Source: Bacteroidales bacterium UBA6346 (lineage in GTDB: Bacteria; Bacteroidota; Bacteroidia; Bacteroidales; UBA932). From it: a stretch of DNA of 14,094 nt. Both the position numbers and the translations under genes were made by a program. Every line of letters begins with the position of its first letter. The first letter of the stretch is position 1. Shown piece by piece: positions 6,910-14,074 of this stretch. The notes under the pieces were generated by a model that saw only the letters and a list, made by a program, of their open reading frames with translations, made no database searches and had not been told where the DNA came from. The stretch is taken from contig DJSA01000075.1 in assembly GCA_002438905.1 (NCBI GenBank), forward strand, positions 9,987 through 24,080. Reading direction: 5' to 3'.

Positions 6910-7047
6910 ATGGAAAAGATTTCAATAACAATCGTGGTTGAAAATGGCCACACGAAAAAGGATCAAACAAAAACCAGAATGGCGCCTTACACAAGGATCC
7001 GCAATGGCAAGAAAGAGTTGGTCAAGGGATATATCCGTAAGAAATAG
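6910..7047 (+). CDS. Small basic protein, 45 aa, unknown function
   Basis: The frame starts MEKISITIVVENGHTKKDQ and ends VKGYIRKK before TAG. About 13 of 45 residues are Lys or Arg. The first ten residues suggest a beta strand; the rest is basic and polar, with no signal peptide or membrane segment. The core PYTRIRNGKKELVKGYIRKK (26-45) looks like an ordered, conserved motif rather than random translation. It has the feel of short DNA- or RNA-binding or mobile-element proteins, but I cannot name a family. It is oriented against both flanking genes, in the otherwise gene-free 558-bp stretch. The start context is AT-rich with no clear Shine-Dalgarno, which is normal for Bacteroidota. No own promoter is obvious, so read-through from the transcript starting near 6752 is one option. 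Confidence 0.5.
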   Translation: MEKISITIVVENGHTKKDQTKTRMAPYTRIRNGKKELVKGYIRKK

Positions 7048-7112
7048 GGATTCTTAGGGCTATTCTTTGACTTGTTTATGTTAGTTTCTATTTCCGCATC
7101 CTTGCTGCCAAT

Positions 7113-7143
7113 GGGAGGTGTTCTTCTTTGAAGGACACCCCTC
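7113..7143. terminator. Stable hairpin between convergent genes, possible terminator
   Basis: GGTGTTCTTC (7117-7126) pairs with GAAGGACACC (7130-7139) as a 10-bp stem with one wobble and a TTT loop. Three more pairs form outside a mismatch. In the plus direction a TTTTT run follows after a short gap (7149-7153); in the minus direction no T-tract follows. It sits between the ends of the plus-strand small ORF (7047) and the minus-strand operon (7210), where a terminator is expected, but the T-tract spacing is poor. Confidence 0.4.
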
Positions 7144-7209
7144 TGTGGTTTTTGGTTGTGACAACGGAGCAAAGATTTCTGCCATCTATAACACCTCGTG
7201 GCAAGATTT

Positions 7210-8358
7210 TTAGCTATCACACAACTCTTGATACACGCGTAGATGAACATTGACGACATCCCTTATATCGAATTTCCTTTCGGCAAATTCGCGGGCGTTT
7301 CGCCCCATTTTCCTCCGTAGCAACGGATCATCTATAAGCATTTTCAGCGCGGTCGCCAATTGCGCAGGGTCTCTGAGGCCTACTATGAACCCGTTATATC
7401 CATCAACCACAGTGTCCCGGCATCCGACTGAATCGGTAGTCACAATAGGACGCCCCAATGCCTCGGCCTCAATCACAGACTTAGGCAAGCCCTCGCGATA
7501 CCATGAGGGGAAAGCCATTATGTGAGACCGTCTGAGCAGTTCCTTTACATCTGACCTATACCCTAGCCACTGGATGTACGCACCGTCACACAAAGTTTCA
7601 AGTTTCTCTCTCGTGATCCCATGGGGATTTGTATCCAGTCCACCACAGAGCAGAAAACAGGCCTTGTCCCTATAGCTAGGTTCAAGCCGACGGGCAGCAT
7701 CTATAAGAACCAAAGTACCTTTTTCTTCCACCATTCTCGCGGTAAAAATCACATTTATAGGTCCGCCCTCGGGCTCTGGAGAATAACCATAATCGGTCAG
7801 ATCAACCCCCGAACCATTAGTAAACGCACATTTGTCACTAGTTATGACCCCTTTGTCCAAGAACAACTTCTTGTCATCATTGTTCTGGAAGATCACTCTT
7901 ACATTATCGCCCTTATGTGTACCCCTCAACACCCTCAGAATTATACGTGAAATAAATGAATCCTTATGATTTTCATCAAATAGCACCCCGAGGCCACATA
8001 CGGCACTGACCATGGACTTCACACCGGCCAATCTGCCGGCAAGGCTGCCCCACAGCATTGTCTTCAGGCCGACAAGATGGATGATATCCGGCTTCTGATC
8101 TCTAAAAGCCTTGTAAAGAAACCAGAAGGTCTGAAGTTCCTTCCTGATATTCATCCCTGCCTTGTCAATCGGCAGATTTATAGTTTTCAGACCGGCCTCT
8201 GCGATCTTATCAAATGACCCGGTATCCTCGCAGATAATGGTCACATCATATCCGGCCTCTTTGGCAGCCACGCCTATCGGAAGCCTATGGCTCAGGAAAA
8301 ACCTGTCCTGGTTTACAACTATGAATAGCTTATAATTCTTAGGCTTAACGTCATACAT
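7210..8358 (-). CDS. GT4-family glycosyltransferase (PglA-like)
   Basis: Retaining GT-B glycosyltransferase, 382 aa, cytoplasmic or membrane-associated, probably adding a sugar to a lipid-linked glycan intermediate. The N-terminal acceptor domain carries FFLSHRLPIGVAAKEAGYDV (20-39). The C-terminal donor domain shows FTARMVEEKG (205-214) and the GT4 EX7E motif Glu289-Glu297 (EGLPKSVIE) preceded by FPSWYR. The SHRLP and WYREGLPKS signatures resemble second-step enzymes of the PglA type that act on undecaprenyl-diphospho-HexNAc. If so, it could work right after the WecA-like transferase at 5161-6651; this is inference. Its start overlaps the stop of the nucleotidyltransferase-fold gene by 8 bp (ATGTATGA), and it is the last gene of the operon. 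Donor and acceptor sugars are unknown. Confidence 0.9.
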   Translation of the reverse strand: MYDVKPKNYKLFIVVNQDRFFLSHRLPIGVAAKEAGYDVTIICEDTGSFDKIAEAGLKTINLPIDKAGMNIRKELQTFWFLYKAFRDQKPDIIHLVGLKTMLWGSLAGRLAGVKSMVSAVCGLGVLFDENHKDSFISRIILRVLRGTHKGDNVRVIFQNNDDKKLFLDKGVITSDKCAFTNGSGVDLTDYGYSPEPEGGPINVIFTARMVEEKGTLVLIDAARRLEPSYRDKACFLLCGGLDTNPHGITREKLETLCDGAYIQWLGYRSDVKELLRRSHIMAFPSWYREGLPKSVIEAEALGRPIVTTDSVGCRDTVVDGYNGFIVGLRDPAQLATALKMLIDDPLLRRKMGRNAREFAERKFDIRDVVNVHLRVYQELCDS

Positions 8359-9478
8359 TGTTTACAAATCTATTTTTATCGTCACGATTTTTCATCCTAT
8401 ACCGCGCCTTCCACAGAAATGACTCAAAAAGACTTTCGTCATACACTATGCTGTACTTCCAGCGATTCTTCCACATCCTGCGAGTCTTCAGGAGGTCGTA
8501 AGTCACTCTATCCCAAAGCGATCCTTCATCTGATGGAAAAACTATTGCATCAGTACCATTGAGAATCTCATCTAAAACCCGTTTAGTCAGTTTCTCATCT
8601 ATATCCTCAATGGGAAATATGTTGGATGGGTAACCAAACTGAGTGACACAGATAGCATTAACAGCATCGAGGAAACGATGCATATTTGCCCTCCGTGCAA
8701 CCTCTCGGACAAAAGTCCAGTCAACAGTATTCATCGTGACGAAAGAACTCCAGTCAAGAACGTTCCTCAAGGTGGTTCTTACAGAAGCGAAATCACTTGC
8801 CATGTGCCTCAGCAAATGGATACTGTTGAACTTCACGGATGGCAGCCAGATTTCAGAGTTCCCGATAATCGTAGGCTCGGCCGCAGCAGCCAGAGTATCT
8901 AAAAGTCCATTCAGATATACGCTTGACTTGTGCGCATCTACATCCAACACCGTGGAATGGTTCTCAACCAGAAAACCTCCGAACATAAACTGAGAGTGAT
9001 GGCCATTTGGATAATTCACATTGATGCCGTATTTTTTCTCAAGATAAATCTCCAGACGTTGCATCAGACGGTCAGAATGACTGCCATTATCGTCTAGCAA
9101 GAAGATATCAATGTCCCCGCATGGGCGATGCTTTGGCTGGGGGTAATTCAAAGAGCAGCCATAGCCCTTCAGTACAAGTGCTCTCATGTCAAGACCACGC
9201 GCCACATCCGAAAGACGCGTTATTACCTCCCTATACAGATTATACCTATCCTCTAGGAGAAGTGTATGCCCCAACCATTTGATAAACAACTTGTCATTGG
9301 GGCGTACCGACTCTGGGAGCCTGGAGAATGCTTCAAAACAAACTCCGGCAACCCCCTGACGCGAGGCAAGTTCCAGCACCCTTTGCCAATCAACCAAGAC
9401 TGGATCATATTCCACATGGTCGACATTTCCCAATGCCACCCTCAACAATTGGAAGGCGACATCACGATAATCGTTCAT
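8351..9478 (-). CDS. Nucleotidyltransferase-fold protein (NTP_transf_5 type)
   Basis: A 375-aa soluble protein of the uncharacterised nucleotidyltransferase family often found in Bacteroidota polysaccharide loci. The core motifs are LVLKG (101-105), followed by YPQPKHRPCGDIDIFL (112-127). Asp122 and Asp124 sit where the fold's metal-binding DxD pair is expected, after the usual R-x-x-GD lead. The N-terminal 95 residues are helical (WQRVLELASRQGVAG); the C-terminal half is Trp- and Arg-rich with no recognised motif. The biochemical role of the family in glycan loci is not established; transfer of a nucleotidyl or phospho group to a glycan component is possible but unproven. It starts 14 bp after the upstream GT4 gene and overlaps the downstream GT4 gene by 8 bp, so it is translated as part of the operon. 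Family call fairly sure, function open. Confidence 0.82.
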   Translation of the reverse strand: MNDYRDVAFQLLRVALGNVDHVEYDPVLVDWQRVLELASRQGVAGVCFEAFSRLPESVRPNDKLFIKWLGHTLLLEDRYNLYREVITRLSDVARGLDMRALVLKGYGCSLNYPQPKHRPCGDIDIFLLDDNGSHSDRLMQRLEIYLEKKYGINVNYPNGHHSQFMFGGFLVENHSTVLDVDAHKSSVYLNGLLDTLAAAAEPTIIGNSEIWLPSVKFNSIHLLRHMASDFASVRTTLRNVLDWSSFVTMNTVDWTFVREVARRANMHRFLDAVNAICVTQFGYPSNIFPIEDIDEKLTKRVLDEILNGTDAIVFPSDEGSLWDRVTYDLLKTRRMWKNRWKYSIVYDESLFESFLWKARYRMKNRDDKNRFVNNV

Positions 9479-9492
9479 ATTGGCTTAACTAA

Positions 9493-10617
9493 TTATATTT
9501 GGCACGTTTGTCCATATTTATTCAGAACTTCTCGATAGATCATCATATAGCAAGAAACCATATTGGAAATATCGTACTCTTGAGCACGCTTTTGACATAG
9601 GCTGGACACCCTACTATAGTAGTCCCGGTCAGATCCCAACTTTAACAGAATTTGAGCGAGTTGTTCGCTATTATAAAGTTCAAACAGCACCCCTGCCCCT
9701 TTGACGACTTCCCTCAGTCCGTCTACATCCGTGGCTATGAACGGTTTGCCTGCCGCCATCCCCTCAATTGAGGAAAGTGACAACCCCTCATACTCAGATG
9801 ACATCAAGACCACATCAGAAGTCTTCAGTACCCTCGGTACATCTGATCGCAAATAAAGAAAGTGAATCCTATCAGCAACTCCGAGTCGTACCGAAAGCTG
9901 CTTGACTTTCAGCAGCCCTTCATCGGATGGCTCGCTCCCGACAAAACAAGCATGAAACCTTGGAGGCAATTTCTGAATAGCCTCCACGATAGTATCTTGA
10001 CGTTTCATGAACATGAAACGGGCCACCATAGTCACAATAAATGAATCTTCGGGCACTGCTAAGAGTTCCCTCTTGCTGTATGGCTTAGCATTCCGATATT
10101 GTGCGACATCTATACCATTATTTATAGCACAGACCTCACTAACATTGGGATAGAAGTTTTTGAACGTCTCCAGTGCCTTGTCAGAACAAGCTACTACCAT
10201 GTCATAACAATGCTTATACACAAAAGCATCAACGCCCCTCAGTACCGGGTTCTCTCTACGGCGGTTCCTTGTGGAATGCTCCGTATACACCAGCGGAGTC
10301 CGTGAAAAAGACACGAGCTTAGCAAAGCCGACCCAATACAACGCTGGGAATAAATGGACATGCACAACGTCAAAACGATGAAGCCACGGAACTATCAGAA
10401 AGATCTGAAGCGGATTATGCAAGGAAACCTTTCGGGATAATACCGAAACGACCACACCCTCCGCCTCTATCTTATCCTTTACAAGTGAATCTTCGCATGG
10501 TTCCAAAGCTAGCACAGTCACATTGTTCCCCAATCTCCTTTGCCTGCCCGCCAGACCTATCAGAAGATTCTGGCCACCTCCCATTGACAAGTTGTCTATT
10601 ATGTGCAGTATCTTCAT
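9493..10617 (-). CDS. GT4-family glycosyltransferase
   Basis: A 374-aa GT-B retaining glycosyltransferase. The N-terminus MKILHIIDNLSMGGGQN has the glycine-rich loop (13-15) common in capsule and LPS GT4 enzymes. The donor-binding half begins near residue 194 (IVTMVARFMFMKRQD) and carries EX7E as Glu277-Glu285 (EGLSLSSIE), followed by GMAAGKPFIATDVDGLREVV. No signal peptide or membrane segment is seen; such enzymes attach to the inner face of the membrane. The start overlaps the stop of the DUF2334 gene by 4 bp (ATGA), which implies translational coupling and supports this start. It presumably adds one residue of the glycan repeat unit; sugar and linkage cannot be inferred. Length is normal for the family. 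Confidence 0.92.
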   Translation of the reverse strand: MKILHIIDNLSMGGGQNLLIGLAGRQRRLGNNVTVLALEPCEDSLVKDKIEAEGVVVSVLSRKVSLHNPLQIFLIVPWLHRFDVVHVHLFPALYWVGFAKLVSFSRTPLVYTEHSTRNRRRENPVLRGVDAFVYKHCYDMVVACSDKALETFKNFYPNVSEVCAINNGIDVAQYRNAKPYSKRELLAVPEDSFIVTMVARFMFMKRQDTIVEAIQKLPPRFHACFVGSEPSDEGLLKVKQLSVRLGVADRIHFLYLRSDVPRVLKTSDVVLMSSEYEGLSLSSIEGMAAGKPFIATDVDGLREVVKGAGVLFELYNSEQLAQILLKLGSDRDYYSRVSSLCQKRAQEYDISNMVSCYMMIYREVLNKYGQTCQI

Positions 10618-11357
10618 TTTATTCTTCTGATTGTCCTTTGGATAAAGTATATTCGCGACAAAATGCGGCTAAAAGCATCCTTTGGCCCAACACATTCTAA
10701 ATCAATATCATCAAACGTGATGAACTCATCACCATTCCGCTGTAAGAAAGACTCCGTGCCCACGAAGTCTTCATCCTTCATCAGCGAAGGGTGTAGGCAG
10801 AAGGTCCAAACTCCCGGTATCCTAATTTTTGAACAATGTCCGCCCAATTGAGGTATAAAGACGAAATCCTCCGATCTGTATGGTTTCGTGGCTATTGTAT
10901 CACTGATGACGCGGATGTCAGAGCATTCCCTTAAAGCGATGAGAGTGTTCCCATCAAACGTATGGCTGGGAGCAAAAAAATATTTTGGTTTCAGTCCATG
11001 TCTTATGAGGATGTTGAATCCGTCAAGAATCTTCTGCTTTTGCACATCAAGCGGAACACCGGCAAATTCAGAACGCTCCCAAAGAGGATTCAGCCCTTTT
11101 AAGCCATTGTCAGATATATAACAATGGTTGTAGCCATGCAAGGCAATGGCATAGCCTTTTTGCTGCCAGCATTTTGCTTTGTTCCAAAACTCCGCGTCAG
11201 GAGCATCAATCTCCTGCTGAGGATCCTCATTGTGAGGAATGATGCCTACCATCGGATGCACACCATAGTTGTCAAGGACATCAAACATCCTCTGCCACTT
11301 TACCCCATCCATCGTAGGGCAAGCATCATCCAAACGGATTAAATATTTATTGCTCAT
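10614..11357 (-). CDS. DUF2334 protein, polysaccharide-deacetylase fold
   Basis: A 247-aa protein of the carbohydrate esterase 4-like (NodB-fold) DUF2334 group. Visible active-site candidates are an Asp pair near the N-terminus (YLIRLDDACP, Asp10-Asp11), a histidine pair HGYNH (His74, His78) that would bind the metal, FFAPSH (127-132) and a late histidine in CLHP (187-190). All expected catalytic positions appear occupied, so it is probably an active hydrolase. There is no signal peptide, so it would act in the cytoplasm, possibly on a lipid-linked intermediate rather than on the finished polymer. The ATG at 11357 is chosen over an upstream in-frame ATG at 11399. It starts with the typical MSNKYLIRLDD, and it overlaps the stop of the ATP-grasp gene by one base (TAATG), a coupling arrangement seen elsewhere in this operon. 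The substrate is unknown. Confidence 0.85.
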   Translation of the reverse strand: MSNKYLIRLDDACPTMDGVKWQRMFDVLDNYGVHPMVGIIPHNEDPQQEIDAPDAEFWNKAKCWQQKGYAIALHGYNHCYISDNGLKGLNPLWERSEFAGVPLDVQKQKILDGFNILIRHGLKPKYFFAPSHTFDGNTLIALRECSDIRVISDTIATKPYRSEDFVFIPQLGGHCSKIRIPGVWTFCLHPSLMKDEDFVGTESFLQRNGDEFITFDDIDLECVGPKDAFSRILSRIYFIQRTIRRIK

Positions 11358-12466
11358 TAAGGTCTCAGTTTGTCTATGATAAACTGAAAGAATGGCCATT
11401 TATCATCCTTTGCATAGTCCATGAAAGCATCAGTCCTGCGCAGATCTCCAAACCACCGAGTGAAAGAAAGTTTGCGCTGAAGCACCAACTTGAAATCTTG
11501 GTACTCCGGCATCACGACAATATGCTTGGGCGTGCGCAATTCTGAATGATAGTCCTCATTCAAGCATGCCTTAACCCAGATAACCGGCAGATTGACACCG
11601 CTCTCCGTAACACATATAGCATTTCCGTCATTGCGAAAGTTTGTTTCAAGAAACCAAACCTTATCATCAATCCCTCTTATAAACTCTATTGAAAATAGAC
11701 CTGAATAAGCACAATCACGAAGGTAAGCCTTGCTACGCTCCACAATATCGCGGTAAAATGGTTCTATCGGACCATACTCCAAAAACCCTGTGTTTGTGTT
11801 CGGTTGGGAGCGCAGCACCTTTGTCATGCCAGGGATTATGATATCCTTTCCTCCGTTGAGCGAACATCCTATAAATTGGACTTCTTCTTTTTTTTCAATA
11901 TAAGGCTGAACGAACACCTCATCACTATTGACGGCCAAGAATGCATCTAATTGTTCACGATTTCGACATACAACAATATCAGCCTTGCCCCCCCCATGAC
12001 TGCTCAGATACGATTTTGTGATGCATGGAAAAGTCACTTTGTCTATATCTTCCGGCAGTTTCCAAATCTGGGGAGCATTGATGCCATGAAGCGCTGACAT
12101 CCCTACCATCGTGGTCTTATCCATCAAATCTAGCATATGGCCTTGAAATGGATTTCCGGGGAGTATGTACCTCTGCGAAAGTCGATCACTGTGATTGTTC
12201 AGATGTTCTGTCACAATATCGGCACATGATATGATTACCTCTTTCTTATTTACGGGTTTCCGATAAAGCAGATAAGCTGAAAGTTCTTTTATAGCACCCA
12301 AAGCATAGTGCCTGCACACGTATTTGCTGCTTGCAATATAGTTCTTGCGTAAGTTGCCTATAGTAATCAATTCCACGCAATAGCCACATCTTCCCAATGC
12401 ACGCACCACTCCAAGCGCATTATGGTGATTTCCCCCTCCTATCACCAAAACGTCATAATCCTCCAT
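11357..12466 (-). CDS. ATP-grasp domain ligase
   Basis: A 369-aa ATP-grasp enzyme; the fold joins a carboxylate, activated as acyl-phosphate, to an amine or other nucleophile. A Rossmann-like pre-grasp domain opens it (VLVIGGGNHHNALGVVRAL, 7-25). The ATP-binding core follows: Lys151 (PCITKS), the glycine-rich loop SSHGGGKAD (155-163), and the adenine-contacting strand near VFVQPYIEKKEE (184-195). The metal ligands are Glu261 (FSIEF) and Glu274/Asn276 (FLETNFRND). In a glycan operon it may attach an amino acid or other amine to a uronic acid, or make a modified precursor; this is inference. The glycine loop is encoded by a run of eight G (11988-11995) and residues 191-193 by a run of eight A (11888-11895), both slippage-prone. 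The gene starts 1 bp after the upstream GT4 gene. Fold is secure, substrate unknown. Confidence 0.86.
   Translation of the reverse strand: MEDYDVLVIGGGNHHNALGVVRALGRCGYCVELITIGNLRKNYIASSKYVCRHYALGAIKELSAYLLYRKPVNKKEVIISCADIVTEHLNNHSDRLSQRYILPGNPFQGHMLDLMDKTTMVGMSALHGINAPQIWKLPEDIDKVTFPCITKSYLSSHGGGKADIVVCRNREQLDAFLAVNSDEVFVQPYIEKKEEVQFIGCSLNGGKDIIIPGMTKVLRSQPNTNTGFLEYGPIEPFYRDIVERSKAYLRDCAYSGLFSIEFIRGIDDKVWFLETNFRNDGNAICVTESGVNLPVIWVKACLNEDYHSELRTPKHIVVMPEYQDFKLVLQRKLSFTRWFGDLRRTDAFMDYAKDDKWPFFQFIIDKLRP
11988..11995 (-). repeat. Eight-G homopolymer inside the ATP-grasp gene
   Basis: The coding strand reads eight consecutive G encoding Gly158-Gly160 of the ATP-binding loop. The glycine triplet near the start of the same protein (residues 10-12) uses mixed codons with only five consecutive G, so the run is not forced by the amino acids. 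An indel here would frameshift the enzyme before its metal-binding residues. Confidence 0.85.
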
Positions 12467-12467
12467 A

Positions 12468-13565
12468 TTAGCATTTACTTTCGATTAGACCGATATATTT
12501 CTGAACAAAAGCCTCTTTTGAGAAAAGTGTCTCAGATATCTCCCTGCTTTTTTGTCCCCATGCCTGTCGTTCTTGTTCAGGCATTTCTATCATTTGTCTC
12601 AAGCTGGCGCTTATGCTATCAACATCAAGCGGGTTAAAGAATATGCCATTCTTATTCTCGCAAACAATATATGGATTATCACATACTCGGCTGCAAACTA
12701 TAGGCTTCCCGCAACTCATTGCCTCGCAAATAACATTGGGAAAGCCCTCATATAGGCTGGGCAGGCAAAACACATCGCAAGACTGATATTCCTCCACAAT
12801 GTTGGTAGTTGCAGGATAAAAGTCTATCATATCTTCCAATCCCATCTCAACGCGCTTGTACCTACACTCCTGTCCATATGCTTCCTCACCTGTCTGCACA
12901 TCGCCATACCATACGAAATGGACTTTTTCCGCGTATCCTTCAAGTTTTAATCGTTTTATAGCCGCCAAATAATTCAGCACATTCTTTTGACTCGCGACAC
13001 GGGCCGCAGTCATGATGATAAGTTTGTCGTTGGAGGGTCTCAGGATTGGAGGGCGAAAATAGTCTGTGTCAGTAAAGTTGGTTATAGTGACTGTTTTGGC
13101 AGCCAACACTGCAAAGTTCTGCTTAATATACTCTTCTTGCGCATATGCATTAGGCACAACATAATCAGCCATGCGATAGAGCAGGAACTTAATTTTATCA
13201 TGGAAACCGACACTCTGACTAGTATTTCTCTCAGAGACAATCAGGTGAAATTTCACGCCAAGCATCTTCAGCATACAGCTTATCATGGTCGGACCATCCT
13301 TGTATGCTATCACCCAATCATAACCACCGGCACGTTTTATAAACTTTCGAACAGCATTCAGTTTAGACCACTTATTATCTTTGGTATGCAATGTTACTGA
13401 CCCCAAGCCATATCGATCAACCAATTCTGCATAAAAGTCATGGTCATAGTATGTAACCAAATCAACGTGATATCCTTTTTCTTTGAGCAATAGGGTCAGG
13501 CCTATAATCTGCCTTTCTGCACCGCCCATTCCAAGTGTATCAATCAAACATAATATCTTCTTCAT
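12468..13565 (-). CDS. GT4-family glycosyltransferase
   Basis: A 365-aa GT-B retaining glycosyltransferase. MKKILCLIDTLGMGGAERQI is a classic GT4 opening with the GGAER loop (14-18). The donor half includes MTAARVASQKN (185-195) and the EX7E motif Glu273-Glu281 (EGFPNVICE), followed by AMSCGKPIVCSRV. No membrane segment or signal peptide is seen. It lies between the acetyltransferase gene, whose stop overlaps its start by 4 bp (ATGA), and the ATP-grasp gene, which begins 1 bp after its stop. Its role is presumably one sugar addition to the lipid-linked repeat unit on the cytoplasmic side; donor and acceptor cannot be told. The gene is visibly more AT-rich than the housekeeping genes at the left of the window, as is usual for surface-polysaccharide loci. 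Confidence 0.92.
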   Translation of the reverse strand: MKKILCLIDTLGMGGAERQIIGLTLLLKEKGYHVDLVTYYDHDFYAELVDRYGLGSVTLHTKDNKWSKLNAVRKFIKRAGGYDWVIAYKDGPTMISCMLKMLGVKFHLIVSERNTSQSVGFHDKIKFLLYRMADYVVPNAYAQEEYIKQNFAVLAAKTVTITNFTDTDYFRPPILRPSNDKLIIMTAARVASQKNVLNYLAAIKRLKLEGYAEKVHFVWYGDVQTGEEAYGQECRYKRVEMGLEDMIDFYPATTNIVEEYQSCDVFCLPSLYEGFPNVICEAMSCGKPIVCSRVCDNPYIVCENKNGIFFNPLDVDSISASLRQMIEMPEQERQAWGQKSREISETLFSKEAFVQKYIGLIESKC

Positions 13566-14074
13566 TCTGCCACATTGTTTATATATCCTTCTGTCGCATT
13601 GTCCCTATGTCTTATAATACACGGATTTCCAAACACAACACTATGCGGAGGCACATCACAATTCACATAGCTGCAAGGCGCGATCAACACATCATCGCCG
13701 ATTCGAACATTGCCAACAATTGCCGCATTGATGCCCACCCACACTCGATTTCCAAGCCGAGGCGCACCCTCACGTTTGCCTCTATTCTCTCTGCCTATCA
13801 CAACTCCTTTATGCAGATTGCACCAGTCTCCGATTACAGCTTGACCATTAATTGTTATGTTGAAAGCATGTCCAAGGTAAAGTCCTTTGCCTATCATCGT
13901 CTCCGGAGGAATCTCCAGGCCATATTTCAGCCGATATCGATGCAGGAAAACCTTACAAATAATCTTGATTATAACGTTATCCGTTTTCTGGTAAATTCTA
14001 AAAAACATAAGAAAGCGAAGCACATACCCCCCCCCACGATTTCGTTTATAATCAGACTTATACAATAGCATCAT
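13562..14074 (-). CDS. Hexapeptide-repeat O-acetyltransferase (serine acetyltransferase-like)
   Basis: A 170-aa left-handed beta-helix acyltransferase, probably using acetyl-CoA to O-acetylate a sugar of the glycan; such genes are often labelled serine acetyltransferase. A helical N-terminus (1-50) precedes hexapeptide repeats from about 59 to 153: IGKGLYLGHAFNITINGQ (61-78), AVIGDWCNLHKGVVIGREN, LGNRVWVGINAAIVGNVRIG and GDDVLIAPCSYVNCDVPPHS. His69 lies where the catalytic His of the serine acetyltransferase group is expected. True CysE proteins are longer at the N-terminus, so a glycan-modifying role fits better. Residues 14-16 (Gly-Gly-Gly) are encoded by nine consecutive G (14027-14035). 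A one-base change there would create a stop within about 10-20 codons in either shifted frame, so the gene may be phase-variable. Two adjacent ATGs (14074, 14071) could serve as start; the first overlaps a probable upstream stop as ATGA. Confidence 0.88.
   Translation of the reverse strand: MMLLYKSDYKRNRGGGYVLRFLMFFRIYQKTDNVIIKIICKVFLHRYRLKYGLEIPPETMIGKGLYLGHAFNITINGQAVIGDWCNLHKGVVIGRENRGKREGAPRLGNRVWVGINAAIVGNVRIGDDVLIAPCSYVNCDVPPHSVVFGNPCIIRHRDNATEGYINNVAE
14027..14035 (-). repeat. Nine-G homopolymer near the 5' end of the acetyltransferase gene
   Basis: Nine consecutive G on the coding strand encode Gly14-Gly16 as three GGG codons, about 40 bp into the gene. G-runs of eight or more within the first part of surface-glycan genes are a well-known substrate for slipped-strand mispairing in other bacteria. 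It is the longest homopolymer I see in the window. Confidence 0.9.

Noticed and set aside
6987..7259. 90-aa minus-strand open frame
   Set aside because: It overlaps the convincing plus-strand small ORF and the 3' end of the GT4 gene, has a random-looking composition, and its start is inside the GT4 gene. Likely chance.
8365..8372. TAGATTTG on the minus strand, matching the -7 consensus, just before the GT4 start at 8358
   Set aside because: It lies inside the coding region of the preceding gene, has no TTTG at -33, and would start the RNA at or past the ATG. Probably chance.
11358..11399. 14-codon N-terminal extension of the DUF2334 protein (start at 11399)
   Set aside because: It would lie wholly within the ATP-grasp gene and precede the family's usual N-terminus; the TAATG junction at 11357 is a better start.
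13535..14068. 177-aa plus-strand open frame
   Set aside because: It is antisense to the acetyltransferase along nearly its whole length and its translation (His-, Ile- and Ser-rich) matches no family; the hexapeptide-repeat protein on the other strand is unmistakable.
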